Below, piece after piece: positions 11,048 through 21,358 of a DNA stretch of 64,000 nucleotides. The stretch is from NCBI GenBank assembly GCA_037355855.1, contig CM074764.1:4700164-4764163 (forward strand), in the 5' to 3' direction. The DNA is from Pseudo-nitzschia pungens (Eukaryota > Bacillariophyta > Bacillariophyceae > Bacillariales > Bacillariaceae). The stretch's first letter is position 1. Every line of letters begins with the position of its first letter. The position numbers and the translations under genes were made by a program. The notes beneath the pieces were generated by a model, which searched no databases, was not told the DNA's origin, and was given only the letters and a program-made list of their open reading frames with translations.

Positions 11048-14000
11048 TCATTCTGCAATGCCGGTGTTGTCTGATTCCTCTCGTTGTACAGGACAAGCGG
11101 AGTAGAGGCTCTCGTAGGTAGTATATGTCATAGAATTATTCCTCTTTTCAAAGAATTCGAGCCATTGCAATCGATTGTGAACAACCAACCACAGACCATT
11201 GTTTACTGGTTCCGCATTCTCGTCCAGTTCAGGAACAACTGCCAGTTTGGAAAGAATAGTGTCAGTGTTAAATAAATATAAAGTATTGTCGAGATAGCCA
11301 CTTTTTACAAAGTGAGATGATGTAGACCTCGGATCCTCTTTAAACTTTCTGACAACCGCGTAGATGCCATCTGAATCAACATTGTATCCATTCACAGCTG
11401 ATGTGGGTTGTTTCAAATCTTTCACATGCAGAAAACACAGCATTTGACAGGGGATTTCAGTGTTGTCATCAACTGCAAACATTGCCCAGTCAAACCATAC
11501 ACTGTTAACTTGGCCTGAATCAGACCTGTATGAGGGGTGACATCGGAACAGGTAGTTGACACGATTCACAGAATCCCATCTGTTGTGTTCGGTGAACCCA
11601 AATATGCTGGATGTGTCATTCAGCAAAGGAAGGACGGAGTCACAAACAAAATCTAGTACAATTGATGAATGAAATGGTTTGTTGTAGTTCCGTTGTCTGA
11701 TCCATCGCATCGAACTTTTGGTTCCATCCTGAAAAATGGTGAAACGGGCACCATACTGGGATGGCCTGCGGGATATGACTTTCGGATCACCACCCACTTT
11801 CTTCAACTTGTAATGAGAGGTTGCGAGTCGAAGGAGAGATGCTTCTTCTTTCCGACGGGTTGTCTGATGGACTAAGGTTGCGGCATTTTGTTGAGTATTT
11901 TTGGACGGTGCTTTTATTTCTGTCTTGTGGTGACTTTCACTATATGCAGAATCGAAACCTAATGTTGGACCCCACAGACTGATGTACTTCGGAATGTGAA
12001 AGTAGAGGTGATTTTTGATCAGTTTTGTTCCCATACCCTTCCGAAGGCAGGTGCCATTGATAGAGTTGAGGAAATGAATGATGGTTTTGGGAAGATTTTT
12101 GATGCACTTTGTGGTTGGACGGCCGTGTTTGAGAAATTCTTCCATAGAGATGATTTGTTCGATAACATCAATGTGCTTCTTCACAAATGAGTTGTCCCTC
12201 AAAATTGCAATGCCGGATTCAGAAACCAATGTTAGAAGAATCGAAATCAGCATACCACTGTAATCGTGCCCCTCTTTTTTAGTGACAGATAGAAGATTGG
12301 AGCTGAATTTAGTTCTGGGAAAGTCACGATCCGACTGCCTTGAGAGAAGGGCTCCATATTTTTGAGAGACATGCCCAATTGTATTTACTGTGGAAACACC
12401 GGTCTTTAGGTGATCAGCATACGGGCATGGTATTGAACCCTTCATCAGTTGCTCCAGGGATTCTACCTCTCGTTTGGCACACCCCAGCTGGTGCATGTGG
12501 AGGCATTCACCGGGCGTGGCTAGGTGGATGTTGTTTACATTGGTACCAAAGTTGAGACTGTGGAATGCATTTCTGATTTGGTGGTGAGAAATATTGTTGA
12601 AATATTCCTTGGTGGTGGTGGCATCTGAGTCTGGAAATGTATGAAAATCTGATGGGACCCAAAGAGAGGCTGTTTGTTGTGCTGATGGAATATTTATGTC
12701 CTTGGTGGAACAGTTACAGTGTCGGCAAAGCTTTTGTACACCCCCCGACCGGGAACCATATTTGCCACATAATTTATCATGCAGTTCTGTGTCACCGATG
12801 ACATAGGCTATTGCAAATTTCATTTTGACTTGCCACAATTGGCCAGCATAAGGGAGAAAATCCCATTGGATGCCTTCATGGGTGGACTCGCATGCTTCTT
12901 TGAAAGATCGGAGCGCCACTTCTAGGGCATTATGGAGGTTTTGGATTGATTCTTTTGGAGATGGTTTTCTTGAATGGTGGATGCTCTCCAAATCTGAGTC
13001 AGGATGAAAATAGATTGTTGTCCATGCTTCCGGCCTTTTCCTGGTTTCAATGTTGAATATGCCTAGGGTCATGTTGAGTGGAGTCAGTGATAGTCTTCCA
13101 TGCGCATCCAAGCTAATTCCATCCATGTAAAAAATGATGGGAACAAGGATTTCAGAATTTTCTTCTATGCAGAGGGATCTCCAGGAATCCGACCACCATG
13201 ATCCGTGGTGCAACTCAGTGATGGGACAAGAATCAGTTCGAACCAGGAAATGCTCTGGTGACAAGGGGGTATTGCTGTTGGGGAATGACAAATTTTCTTC
13301 CATCATTAAATCTGGGTTCGACAGCAGGGAATACAAAGCATCCAGAAAAGAGCAGACGTAGATTTGGGTGGGTTTGTTGTCGGGAAGCCAATTCACAATT
13401 TTGGGCTCAAATTTGGGTTCGGAAGATATGCCAAGATTTTTTTTTATTTCTTGAAAAATGGCGTCACGTTTTCTTGTTGGTGTAACCTTGAAATCAAAAC
13501 CGGGAAGATTGTTGCTGTCTTTCGCCCAGTTGAAAATGGTTTGATAAGTGGAAAGAGGTAGCTTGTGCTGCGATATAATGTTGAGGAGGTTGATTTCAGC
13601 AATAAGTTCCGGATGGGGTGGGAACAGAGTGCAATTCCGGAATGTTTCCTCTCTTTCGTTTATGGAAATGGTGGTGCTTTTCATGATTTCGGAATCAGAT
13701 ATTTCGGTGTCAGAACTGGCATCAAAATTGTCAGGTGCATCAACATCGGAATCGATTGCATTCATTTGTTCCTCATTTTCAGCCATATGCGATTCGATTG
13801 CCTGTCTGTCCATGGGTGGGATGAGTACATTGGCGATCACTTGAGGATTGAGTGAGGTATGGATAGAAGTTGTTGCGGCGGTGTCATTTGGGGCAAGGGA
13901 GGGGGGGATTTGTGGTCCATTCTGTGTCATTGTCAGTCCATACTGTGATGGTGTGTGTCGGACCAAAGGGAGGGTGACTTCGGCTTTCGCAGAAGAAATA

Positions 14001-14239
14001 AAATCCATAAGATCGTTCTTAACATAATAAGTTCGGCAATCACTGTTGGAATAGAGATGCCTGGAGAGGCCTTGAGATACGTATCGGTAGGTGTGAAAGT
14101 GGCTCGATTCTTGTTTGTATCCCTTGAAGGATTTTGATTTTCTTCTTCTTCCGGAGGCAATGCAGTTGCGACAATGGAATGTCTTGGGTATTCTGGGCTC
14201 ATTGGCAAAGTGCCTTGGGTCCGAGGAAGCTTTCGGCAT
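11048..14239 (-). CDS. gene D: Plavaka/CACTA-type transposase-like protein
   Basis: A 1063-aa uninterrupted frame; ATG at 14237-14239 chosen because the longer frame starts at GTG. TGA at 11048-11050. The N-terminus has a C-x2-C (FHCRNC) and a Lys/Arg-rich stretch. The central region reads PIIFYMDGISLDAHGRLSLT followed by LNMTLGIFN, then AIAYVIGDTELHDKLCGKYG and a C-x2-C-x-C cluster (LCRHCNC), then ECLHMHQLGCAKREVE. This order (DG..L near a PLYLTIGI-like strand, a G-D-T/cysteine block, then an [ED]-x-LHx4G motif) matches my recollection of Plavaka/CACTA transposases and of a protein family very common in diatom genomes. The D, D and E in those blocks are candidate catalytic acids. It is convergent with gene C across the GGAGCGACG array. 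No terminal inverted repeats were identified. Assignment is by motif reading, not by alignment. Confidence 0.5.
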   Translation of the reverse strand: MPKASSDPRHFANEPRIPKTFHCRNCIASGRRRKSKSFKGYKQESSHFHTYRYVSQGLSRHLYSNSDCRTYYVKNDLMDFISSAKAEVTLPLVRHTPSQYGLTMTQNGPQIPPSLAPNDTAATTSIHTSLNPQVIANVLIPPMDRQAIESHMAENEEQMNAIDSDVDAPDNFDASSDTEISDSEIMKSTTISINEREETFRNCTLFPPHPELIAEINLLNIISQHKLPLSTYQTIFNWAKDSNNLPGFDFKVTPTRKRDAIFQEIKKNLGISSEPKFEPKIVNWLPDNKPTQIYVCSFLDALYSLLSNPDLMMEENLSFPNSNTPLSPEHFLVRTDSCPITELHHGSWWSDSWRSLCIEENSEILVPIIFYMDGISLDAHGRLSLTPLNMTLGIFNIETRKRPEAWTTIYFHPDSDLESIHHSRKPSPKESIQNLHNALEVALRSFKEACESTHEGIQWDFLPYAGQLWQVKMKFAIAYVIGDTELHDKLCGKYGSRSGGVQKLCRHCNCSTKDINIPSAQQTASLWVPSDFHTFPDSDATTTKEYFNNISHHQIRNAFHSLNFGTNVNNIHLATPGECLHMHQLGCAKREVESLEQLMKGSIPCPYADHLKTGVSTVNTIGHVSQKYGALLSRQSDRDFPRTKFSSNLLSVTKKEGHDYSGMLISILLTLVSESGIAILRDNSFVKKHIDVIEQIISMEEFLKHGRPTTKCIKNLPKTIIHFLNSINGTCLRKGMGTKLIKNHLYFHIPKYISLWGPTLGFDSAYSESHHKTEIKAPSKNTQQNAATLVHQTTRRKEEASLLRLATSHYKLKKVGGDPKVISRRPSQYGARFTIFQDGTKSSMRWIRQRNYNKPFHSSIVLDFVCDSVLPLLNDTSSIFGFTEHNRWDSVNRVNYLFRCHPSYRSDSGQVNSVWFDWAMFAVDDNTEIPCQMLCFLHVKDLKQPTSAVNGYNVDSDGIYAVVRKFKEDPRSTSSHFVKSGYLDNTLYLFNTDTILSKLAVVPELDENAEPVNNGLWLVVHNRLQWLEFFEKRNNSMTYTTYESLYSACPVQREESDNTGIAE

Positions 14240-14299
14240 GGTGGTGTGTGTTTTTGTGATGCGATGTCCCGGTATGTGATGTGACACCACTGAAAAAAA

Positions 14300-14573
14300 A
14301 AGTTCACAAAGGTGCGTGACGAAACACTTTGGTGTGATTGAAGTAAATTGGATTAAAAATTATTTGTTGTGTTGAGTCAAGTGTGTCAAATGTGTAAAAT
14401 GGAATGAAAATGTGAAGAGGGACTGAATGTCAGGGTCTAGAACAGAACATTTCCGTCGACACGTTGGGGGAGTTGAGAAAAGGGAGAAATGTGGTTGAGA
14501 ATAATGGAAAAAAGTGGAGAATAATGGAAAAAAGGTTGTGAAATAAAAAATTGGGGTCGAATTTTTTTTAGAC
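14300..14573. other. spacer upstream of gene D
   Basis: No ORF of note. Contains repeated AATGGAAAAAAG near 14500-14535. Probably the gene D promoter region. Confidence 0.4.
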
Positions 14574-14640
14574 AAGTCGCGATCCGGTCGCGATCTGGTC
14601 GCGATTGGTCGCGATGGGTCGCGAACCAGTTTTCGGACGT
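14574..14640. repeat. GTCGCGA cluster at the boundary with the retrotransposon block
   Basis: Five copies of GGTCGCGAT-like motif, spaced 10-11 bp, between 14575 and 14630. The next bases (from about 14641) are abruptly gypsy pol. Sparse copies of the same motif lie near the left end of the window. Confidence 0.75.
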
Positions 14641-14641
14641 A

Positions 14642-16294
14642 GATAGTGGATCATCCGCAACTCTAATCAACAAAAGAGCGCTGCCATCTGGCACACTACC
14701 AATCAGAAGCAAGCATCGAGTCATAACCACTACAGCAAATGGAAACTTCGATACTACAGAATACATCATCATGAAGAACCTCAACCTACAAGAGTTCGGC
14801 AACTACACCATCGACCGACAAGAGGCAAGGCTCTTCCATTCCCCCGACTGCAGATATGATCTAATACTAGGCAGAGATTTCCTCCACCTAGCACAGATTA
14901 ATCTCCTATTCAAAGAAGGAGCAGTCCAATGGATGGATCGGACTATCCCAATGAAAGATACCTCTCTATACCACGAGTCGAACCATACTACACTCATGGA
15001 AGAACTCGAAGATGCCGAACTCTTTGCTGAGGACCTCTCCTTTGCCAATCCATACAAGTCCAAGGTGATCCTAGACAGGGCCTACCAAGAAACGGATCCA
15101 GCAACAGTGGCGCAACAACAGAGCCACATGTCCACGACAGAGCAGCAGCAGTTCCAAGCAATATTAAACAAGTATCCGAATGTCTTCAACGGCAAATTAG
15201 GAAAATATCCACACAAGAAGATCTCTCTAAGACTAAAGCCCGGATCCAAGCCCATCCACAAGAAGCCTTATCCAGTCGCATACAAAAGAGAAGACCTATT
15301 CAAAAGGGAGCTCCAGAATCTATGCAATGATGGAGTACTCAAACGATGCACTGGACCAGCTGAATGGGCATTCCCTACCTTTATTGTCCCAAAGAAAGAC
15401 AACAGAGTTAGATGGGTATCAGACTTCAGAGAACTCAATGAACTTCTTGAGCGCCGACCATATCCAATCCCTAGGATACAAGATATCATGAACAAGCGTG
15501 GCAAGTATACTCACTTCACCAAGATTGACTTGTCCATGCAATACTACTGCTTTGAACTCGATGACGCAAGCAAGAAGCTCTGTACCATAGTAACTCCATA
15601 TGGTTGCTATGAATATCAAAGACTACCAATGGGTGTCAAAGTCTCTCCAGACGTTGCCCAGCAACTGATGGAAGATATCCTACAAGACACTAACTGCACT
15701 GTTTATATTGATGATATTGGTATCTGGACCAATGGATCCTTTGACCTCCACATGAAAACCATTGACAAAATCCTAGACCGGCTCAATCAAAATGGACTCA
15801 AGTGCAACCCACTCAAGTGTGATTGGGCTGTACAAGAAACTGACTTCCTTGGATATTGGATGACGCCTACAGCAGTTAAGCCATGGAGAAAGAAGATTGA
15901 AGCCATCCTACAGATGGATAGGCCTCGGACCATAACCCAAGTCAAATCCTTCCTTGGAGCAGTTGGATATTACAGAGATATGTGGCCTCGCAGATCTCAT
16001 GTCCTAGCTCCTCTATTTGATATAACCGGTACTCCCAAGAAGACTCCTCAAGCAGCAGCCATCAAAGGCAAGCAAAGAAAAGCTCCTTCAGCGTTCACTT
16101 GGGGACCTGCTCAAGATAAAGCCTTTCAAGAAATGAAAGCAATGGTGGCAGCGGATGCGCTGAACACCTATCCAGACCTTAACAAGCCCTTTGAACTGTA
16201 CACTGATGCCTCAGACCTGCAACTTGGCGCTGCCATACTACAAGATGGCAAGCCTATTGCATATTGGTCCAAGAAACTATCTGATGCCCAGAAG
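14642..16294 (+). pseudogene. pol: E1 pol, first part (protease remnant, reverse transcriptase, start of RNase H)
   Basis: Open reading through the protease from its active-site DSGSS, the LILGRDFLHL flap region, reverse transcriptase with YIDDIGIWT (catalytic D-D), and RNase H up to TDASDLQLGA (first catalytic D), ending at DAQK where N1 entered. Everything upstream of the protease active site is absent, so it cannot be translated from its own gag. In frame with the second part when N1 and one TSD copy are removed. Confidence 0.85.
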
Positions 16295-16618
16295 TGTTAC
16301 GGTCTAGAGTAGAAATTTCGGAGTAGTATGTAAATTGTGAATGTTTAGATACTTTACGAGATATTGTTAAGCGAATTGAGAATGGAAACATATAAAATTT
16401 CGAGGTCGCGAGCATAGCCACACTTTGGCATGCTCTGCCATAAATGTTGATTCATTGTCGGTTCCCACGATTAGGCATATATCCTAATCTGGGATTCGAC
16501 CATAATAATTAGAACACATATCGAAATGTATTCATGACTGAATATATAATTTTTTGATTCCCATATGGGATTCGATTAATTATTCAATCGTGACTACTAG
16601 CTACGCTAGCCCGTCACA
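16295..16618 (-). repeat. N1 3' LTR (subfamily A)
   Basis: 324 bp. On minus it begins TGTGACGGGCTAGC and ends ACCGTAACA. Preceded on minus by the purine-containing tract ATCATGGGGCACTA. I see no difference from the copy at 21035-21358. Confidence 0.9.
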
Positions 16619-16648
16619 TAGTGCCCCATGATTGAACGAATTCCATAC

Positions 16649-19600
16649 TTAAGCTGACCAATGGATTGCTGAGCCGTCGGAAGCGTCGGAATTGAAATGG
16701 TCCGTTGAGACCTCTTTGTAAGGGGTTAGCTTCCGAATGTTAACTGTCTCGATAACCGTTGGAGTCTTCTGAATCTTAACAGTGCCATTATCGTGGACTT
16801 GGGCAATAGTGAATGGTCCTGTTTTTCGAGGTTGTAGCTTGTCCGGATCTGGTTGTTGCATCCATACCTTGTCATTGGGTTGAAAGGTATGTTCCTTACG
16901 TTTGGCATTGTCTCTGAGCAGAGCCTTGTTAATACCTTGTTGTCGTAGCTGCTGTAAAGCTAACAGGTTGGATGTTAGTGGTAGATCAACCAACATGTCC
17001 CGATTGAATACTAGGGACCCTGGGGATGCCTGTAAAGCAGCATTGACAGCACATCGAGAGGCATGCATGCAAGTTGCCAGGGCATTATCCATAAGCTGAC
17101 TGGCCCTGGTGTTGACTTGAGGGGGATTCACATGAACTAGAACTCGGAGAATATCAGCAACTGTATGATGGACTCTTTCACATATGGCATTTGACTGGGG
17201 ATTCTTCACTGTGGTTGGAATGGACTGAATCCCATACTGCTTGAGTGTGGTCTGGAACTCAGCTCCCAAGAACTCACCACCATTGTCATGAACGCATCTG
17301 ATAGGTCTTGGGTATCTGGAGAGCCAACAGTTCTTGAACTGGTCTGAGACGTGTTGCGAAGACTTGTCTCTGATTCGGATGATCTCCAGTAAGTTGGTGA
17401 CTGGATCAATACAAGTTAGGGCTTTGAAGTTATAGTTTTTGCCTTGAGCTGTAATCTTCCATGGACCTATAAGATCCACATGTACTTCATGAAAAGGGGA
17501 CAGTGGCGCTTCTTTTGGTGGTAGTTTACCATATTGGGAGTTCTGGTTCTTATATTTGATGCAATGGTCTGGGCATACATAGGACTTGCATAGACTGGTT
17601 AGATTATCAGCATAGAATCGGGCTGATATAGTCTGTTGTAATCTGGTGGATCCACAATGACCCAGCAGAAGATGATACCATTTAATGGTGTCATTGATAA
17701 GAGTTGCTGGTATGTAGATTCTCCAGCATTCAGGATTGATCTGATTCGTGTAACAAAGTATCTTGTTGCCTTCTAATTCTTGGTAAAAGAAGGCTTTCGA
17801 TTGAATCTTGAACTTGATGGTTGGGTCCTTCAACTGGTGGAGATAGATGTTAGAGAAGTTCACTGGGCATTCCAAGTCTTGCGCGTTTGGTAGGTTGACT
17901 AGACACTCATTGTTCAGCAGGCAAGCGTGTAATTCTTGGTCTGCGTCATTGCATAAGTGCTGGAATAGGTTTGGGAACTCTGCTAAAAACAGTTCTTCAT
18001 CTTGCTTGGGGACTTCAAGTTTCAAAAAATCGATAAGAGTGCCCTTACCAAGGGCTTCTTTCTTCCCCATAGTAGGTGGATCCATCCGGGGGAGCCTGGA
18101 GAAGGCATCAGCAAGAACATTCTTCTTGCCTTCAACATAGGTGAGGTTGACACCAAATTCTTCGAGGAACAGTCTCCATCGGAGGACTCGTTGGACTGAG
18201 AGCGTCCGGAAGGTAAGGTTCTTATGATCTGTGTATACGTTGATGACTCCACCGAGGAGCATCTTACGGTACTCTTTGCAACAGAGTACTATGGCTAGGA
18301 GTTCTTTCTCCATGGTCGTGTAATTCTTTTGGGCATCAGATAGTTTCTTTGACCAGTACGCAATGGGCTTGCCATCTTGTAGTATGGCAGCTCCAAGCTG
18401 TAGGTCTGAGGCATCAGTGTACAGTTCAAAGGGCTTGTTAAGGTCTGGATAGGTATTCAGCGCATGTGCTGCTACCATTGCTTTCATCTCTTGAAAGGCT
18501 TTATCCTGAGCAGGTCCCCAAGTGAAGGCCGATGGGGCTTTCCTTTGCTTGCCTTTGATGGCAGCTGCTTGAGGAGTCTTTTGCTTGGGGGTTCCAGTGA
18601 TGTCAAAGAGAGGAGATAGTACATGAGATCTGCGAGGCCACATATCTCTGTAATATCCAACTGCTCCAAGGAAGGATTTGACTTGGGTTATGGTCCGAGG
18701 CCTATCCATCTGTAGGATGGCTTCTATCTTCTTTCTCCAAGGCTTAACAGCTGTAGGTGTCATCCAATATCCGAGGAAGTCAGTCTCTTGTACAGCCCAA
18801 TCACATTTGAGTGGGTTGCATTTAAGTCCATTTTGATTGAGCCGGTCTAGGATTTTGTCAATGGTTTTCATGTGGAGGTCAAAGGATCCATTGGTCCAGA
18901 TACCAATATCATCAATATAAACAGTGCAGTTAGTGTCTTGTAGGATATCTTCCATCAGTTGCTGGGCAACGTCTGGAGAGACTTTGACACCCATTGGTAG
19001 TCTTTGATATTCATAGCAACCATATGGAGTTACTATGGTACAGAGCTTCTTGCTTGCGTCATCGAGTTCAAAGCAGTAGTATTGCATGGACAAGTCAATC
19101 TTGGTGAAGTGAGTGTACTTGCCTCGCTTGTTCATGATATCCTGTATCCGAGGGATTGGATAAGGACGTCTTTCAAGAAGTTCATTCAGTTCTCTGAAGT
19201 CTGATACCCATCTAACTCTGTTGTCCTTCTTTGGTACTATGAAGGTTGGGAATGCCCATTCGGCCGGTCCAGTACATCGCTTGAGTACTCCATCATTACA
19301 AAGATTCTGGAGCTCCCTTTTGAATAGGTCTTCTCTTTTGTATGCGACTGGATAAGGCTTCTTGTGTATGGGCTTGGATCCGGGCTTCAGTCTTAGAGAG
19401 ATCTTCTTGTGTGGATACTTCCCTAGTTCTCCATTGAAGACGTTGGGATACTTGTTTAGTATGGCTTGGAACTGTTGTTGCTCTGCTTTGGACATGTGGG
19501 ACTGTTGCTTTGCGACTGTTGATGGATCTGTTTCTTGGTAGGCTCTGTCGAGAATAACCTTAGACTTATATGGATTGGCAAAGGAAAGATCATCAGCGAA

Positions 19601-19726
19601 GAGTTCAGCATCCTCCAGTTCTTCCATGAGCATGGTGTAGTTGTCATGGTATAGGGAGGTGTCTTTCAACAGGAATACTCCATCCTGTAGGTTCCTTCCC
19701 CTCTTTTTGTGGGAGATCTCCTCCAT
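16649..19726 (-). CDS. pol: N1 pol: reverse transcriptase, RNase H, integrase (protease deleted)
   Basis: 1025 aa from ATG 19724-19726, stop at 16649-16651. Domains in order: short linker, RT with YIDDIGIWT around residue 260, RNase H (TDASDLQLGA; EKELLAIV; YTDHKNL), integrase with H-x4-H (WYHLLLGH), C-x3-C (CPDHC) and the DD35E triad (VDLIG, HDNGGEF, NAICE), then a C-terminal tail KVWMQQPDPDKLQPRKTGPF. The first ~21 residues are an out-of-frame reading of the gag-pol linker. The deletion joins GGAGTATTCCTGTTGAAA directly to the sequence encoding KDTSLYH, skipping the entire protease, and leaves pol out of frame with gag (118 nt after the gag stop, not a multiple of three). So it cannot be made by simple TGA readthrough as in N3. 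Confidence 0.85.
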   Translation of the reverse strand: MEEISHKKRGRNLQDGVFLLKDTSLYHDNYTMLMEELEDAELFADDLSFANPYKSKVILDRAYQETDPSTVAKQQSHMSKAEQQQFQAILNKYPNVFNGELGKYPHKKISLRLKPGSKPIHKKPYPVAYKREDLFKRELQNLCNDGVLKRCTGPAEWAFPTFIVPKKDNRVRWVSDFRELNELLERRPYPIPRIQDIMNKRGKYTHFTKIDLSMQYYCFELDDASKKLCTIVTPYGCYEYQRLPMGVKVSPDVAQQLMEDILQDTNCTVYIDDIGIWTNGSFDLHMKTIDKILDRLNQNGLKCNPLKCDWAVQETDFLGYWMTPTAVKPWRKKIEAILQMDRPRTITQVKSFLGAVGYYRDMWPRRSHVLSPLFDITGTPKQKTPQAAAIKGKQRKAPSAFTWGPAQDKAFQEMKAMVAAHALNTYPDLNKPFELYTDASDLQLGAAILQDGKPIAYWSKKLSDAQKNYTTMEKELLAIVLCCKEYRKMLLGGVINVYTDHKNLTFRTLSVQRVLRWRLFLEEFGVNLTYVEGKKNVLADAFSRLPRMDPPTMGKKEALGKGTLIDFLKLEVPKQDEELFLAEFPNLFQHLCNDADQELHACLLNNECLVNLPNAQDLECPVNFSNIYLHQLKDPTIKFKIQSKAFFYQELEGNKILCYTNQINPECWRIYIPATLINDTIKWYHLLLGHCGSTRLQQTISARFYADNLTSLCKSYVCPDHCIKYKNQNSQYGKLPPKEAPLSPFHEVHVDLIGPWKITAQGKNYNFKALTCIDPVTNLLEIIRIRDKSSQHVSDQFKNCWLSRYPRPIRCVHDNGGEFLGAEFQTTLKQYGIQSIPTTVKNPQSNAICERVHHTVADILRVLVHVNPPQVNTRASQLMDNALATCMHASRCAVNAALQASPGSLVFNRDMLVDLPLTSNLLALQQLRQQGINKALLRDNAKRKEHTFQPNDKVWMQQPDPDKLQPRKTGPFTIAQVHDNGTVKIQKTPTVIETVNIRKLTPYKEVSTDHFNSDASDGSAIHWSA

Positions 19727-19844
19727 GCGTCATCCCAGACAGCAGGGCTGTTCTGGCATCCAGGTCCTGGGGAGCTGGAGGCAAGGTGATTGCTGGTTTT
19801 GGTGAAGCCCGGGGCTTCTTGGTAGGCCTGGGGGCCTTGGAGAC

Positions 19845-20176
19845 TCAGGGGAGCCACACAAGCTCCCCATCGATACTCCGTTCAGTTCTTCCACCATGAT
19901 TGGCATGGTATTCTTCAATCGCAGCTTCCCGAGCTGCATTGATATGGGCCTGGAAGGTTTCGTTGCTTCCTGGAATCATGAGGGCCTGAGTGTGAGCATG
20001 GAAGGACTCAGTTGGTTGGGTGTGGTTGCTCCCGGAGCCCTTGTTGTAGTTCTTGGAAAACCGGTTCTTCGGACACTCAGACCAATCATGATTATGGCCT
20101 GGGATTCGACAGGGGTTGGCTTTCTTCTTGTTGTTGGACCCTTTGTGGTTCGAATGGGAGTTGCGCTTGCGAGAGC

Positions 20177-20207
<31 letters not shown>

Positions 20208-20915
20208 CAAGCGCTTCTGCTGTTTGTTGTTATTTCTGTTGCTTTTCTTGTTGGCTTGACGCTCGTGACAGCTCATGTAGTCCACGATGTGTCGGACTGT
20301 CGTGTCTTCTTGGATTCCACTGTGCATCATGCCATAGCTTTCGATCCATGTAGAGGGAAAGGAATGGAGGAGGATTGTGAGTTTCTCCACTCTCGAAAGA
20401 GGCGCACTGCTTCCTTCTAGTTTTTGGGTGTATTTCATGAGTATGAGGATGCGCTCAGCATGTTCCTTGCATGTAACTGATGGCGTCTTTCGACATTCGG
20501 GACTTCGAAGATAGGTGTGCATGATGTCCCGGGCGTCTTTGGCATTGCAGTAGAGCTGAGTGAAGTCAATGAAGGCTTGCTCATATCCCCCAATTTCATC
20601 TTGGGAGTATTGGTATTCTTCGGGATTCAGTGGGTCCTTGATCATGTCATTCCATTTGGTCTGGGCGTCTGTGGTGAGACAACGTCCGAAGTGGGTTAGG
20701 TAGATGTCAATTGGCAATCTAAGGTAGTTGGCAGCGTTCCTGAACGACTCCTCCACAAAGAGCAATTCTTCAAGGCCGCCTGTTTCTGTAAACAGGGGGA
20801 CTTTCATACTGTCAGTTCGTTCGTCATCGACGTTGTACAAGGTAAAGAGCTTGGGCTTGGTCCGATCGAACGAGCTCTTGTAGGTGATCGGGGGGTCTCT
20901 GTAGATACCAGACAT
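19845..20915 (-). CDS. gag: N1 gag
   Basis: 356 aa, ATG at 20913-20915, ends WLP followed by TGA at 19845-19847. Starts MSGIYRDPPITYKSSFD. The ~220-residue N-terminal half is the capsid-like region, followed by a basic Asn/Lys-rich linker encoded by a (GTT)n run near 20180-20208 (about ten consecutive Asn). Then comes the zinc knuckle C-x4-H-x-H-x4-C (CRIPGHNHDWSEC), and the conserved tail ending TERSIDGELVWLP. The gag protein packages element RNA. Intact frame. Confidence 0.9.
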
Positions 20916-21034
20916 GTTGCTTGTTGGAGATACAAGGTGCCTCTGTTGTTGAGGATAAGGGTTGTTTATTCGATTGGTTTGTTTCAGTACTGATTTCTAC
21001 TGTTTCTACTGTAAAGCACAAACAGTAATTACTG

Positions 21035-21358
21035 TGTTACGGTCTAGAGTAGAAATTTCGGAGTAGTATGTAAATTGTGAATGTTTAGATACTTTACGAG
21101 ATATTGTTAAGCGAATTGAGAATGGAAACATATAAAATTTCGAGGTCGCGAGCATAGCCACACTTTGGCATGCTCTGCCATAAATGTTGATTCATTGTCG
21201 GTTCCCACGATTAGGCATATATCCTAATCTGGGATTCGACCATAATAATTAGAACACATATCGAAATGTATTCATGACTGAATATATAATTTTTTGATTC
21301 CCATATGGGATTCGATTAATTATTCAATCGTGACTACTAGCTACGCTAGCCCGTCACA
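21035..21358 (-). repeat. N1 5' LTR (subfamily A)
   Basis: 324 bp, apparently identical to the other N1 LTR. On minus it is followed immediately by the palindrome CAGTAATTACTG. The TSD AGAAG follows on plus at 21359-21363. Confidence 0.9.

Larger units (their letters stand above)
16295..21358 (-). mobile_element. N1: complete-ended gypsy element lacking protease, nested in E1
   Basis: A 5064-bp minus-strand element bounded by 324-bp LTRs that I read as identical, with TSD AGAAG. Gene order on minus: 5' LTR (21035-21358), CAGTAATTACTG (21023-21034), gag, pol, polypurine tract, 3' LTR (16295-16618). Identical LTRs point to a young insertion. Its pol has an internal deletion of roughly 740 bp that removes the whole protease. 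Confidence 0.9.

Noticed and set aside
20012..20353. Cysteine-run protein (poly-Cys) on plus strand
   Set aside because: Complement of the poly-Asn (GTT)n linker in N1 gag.
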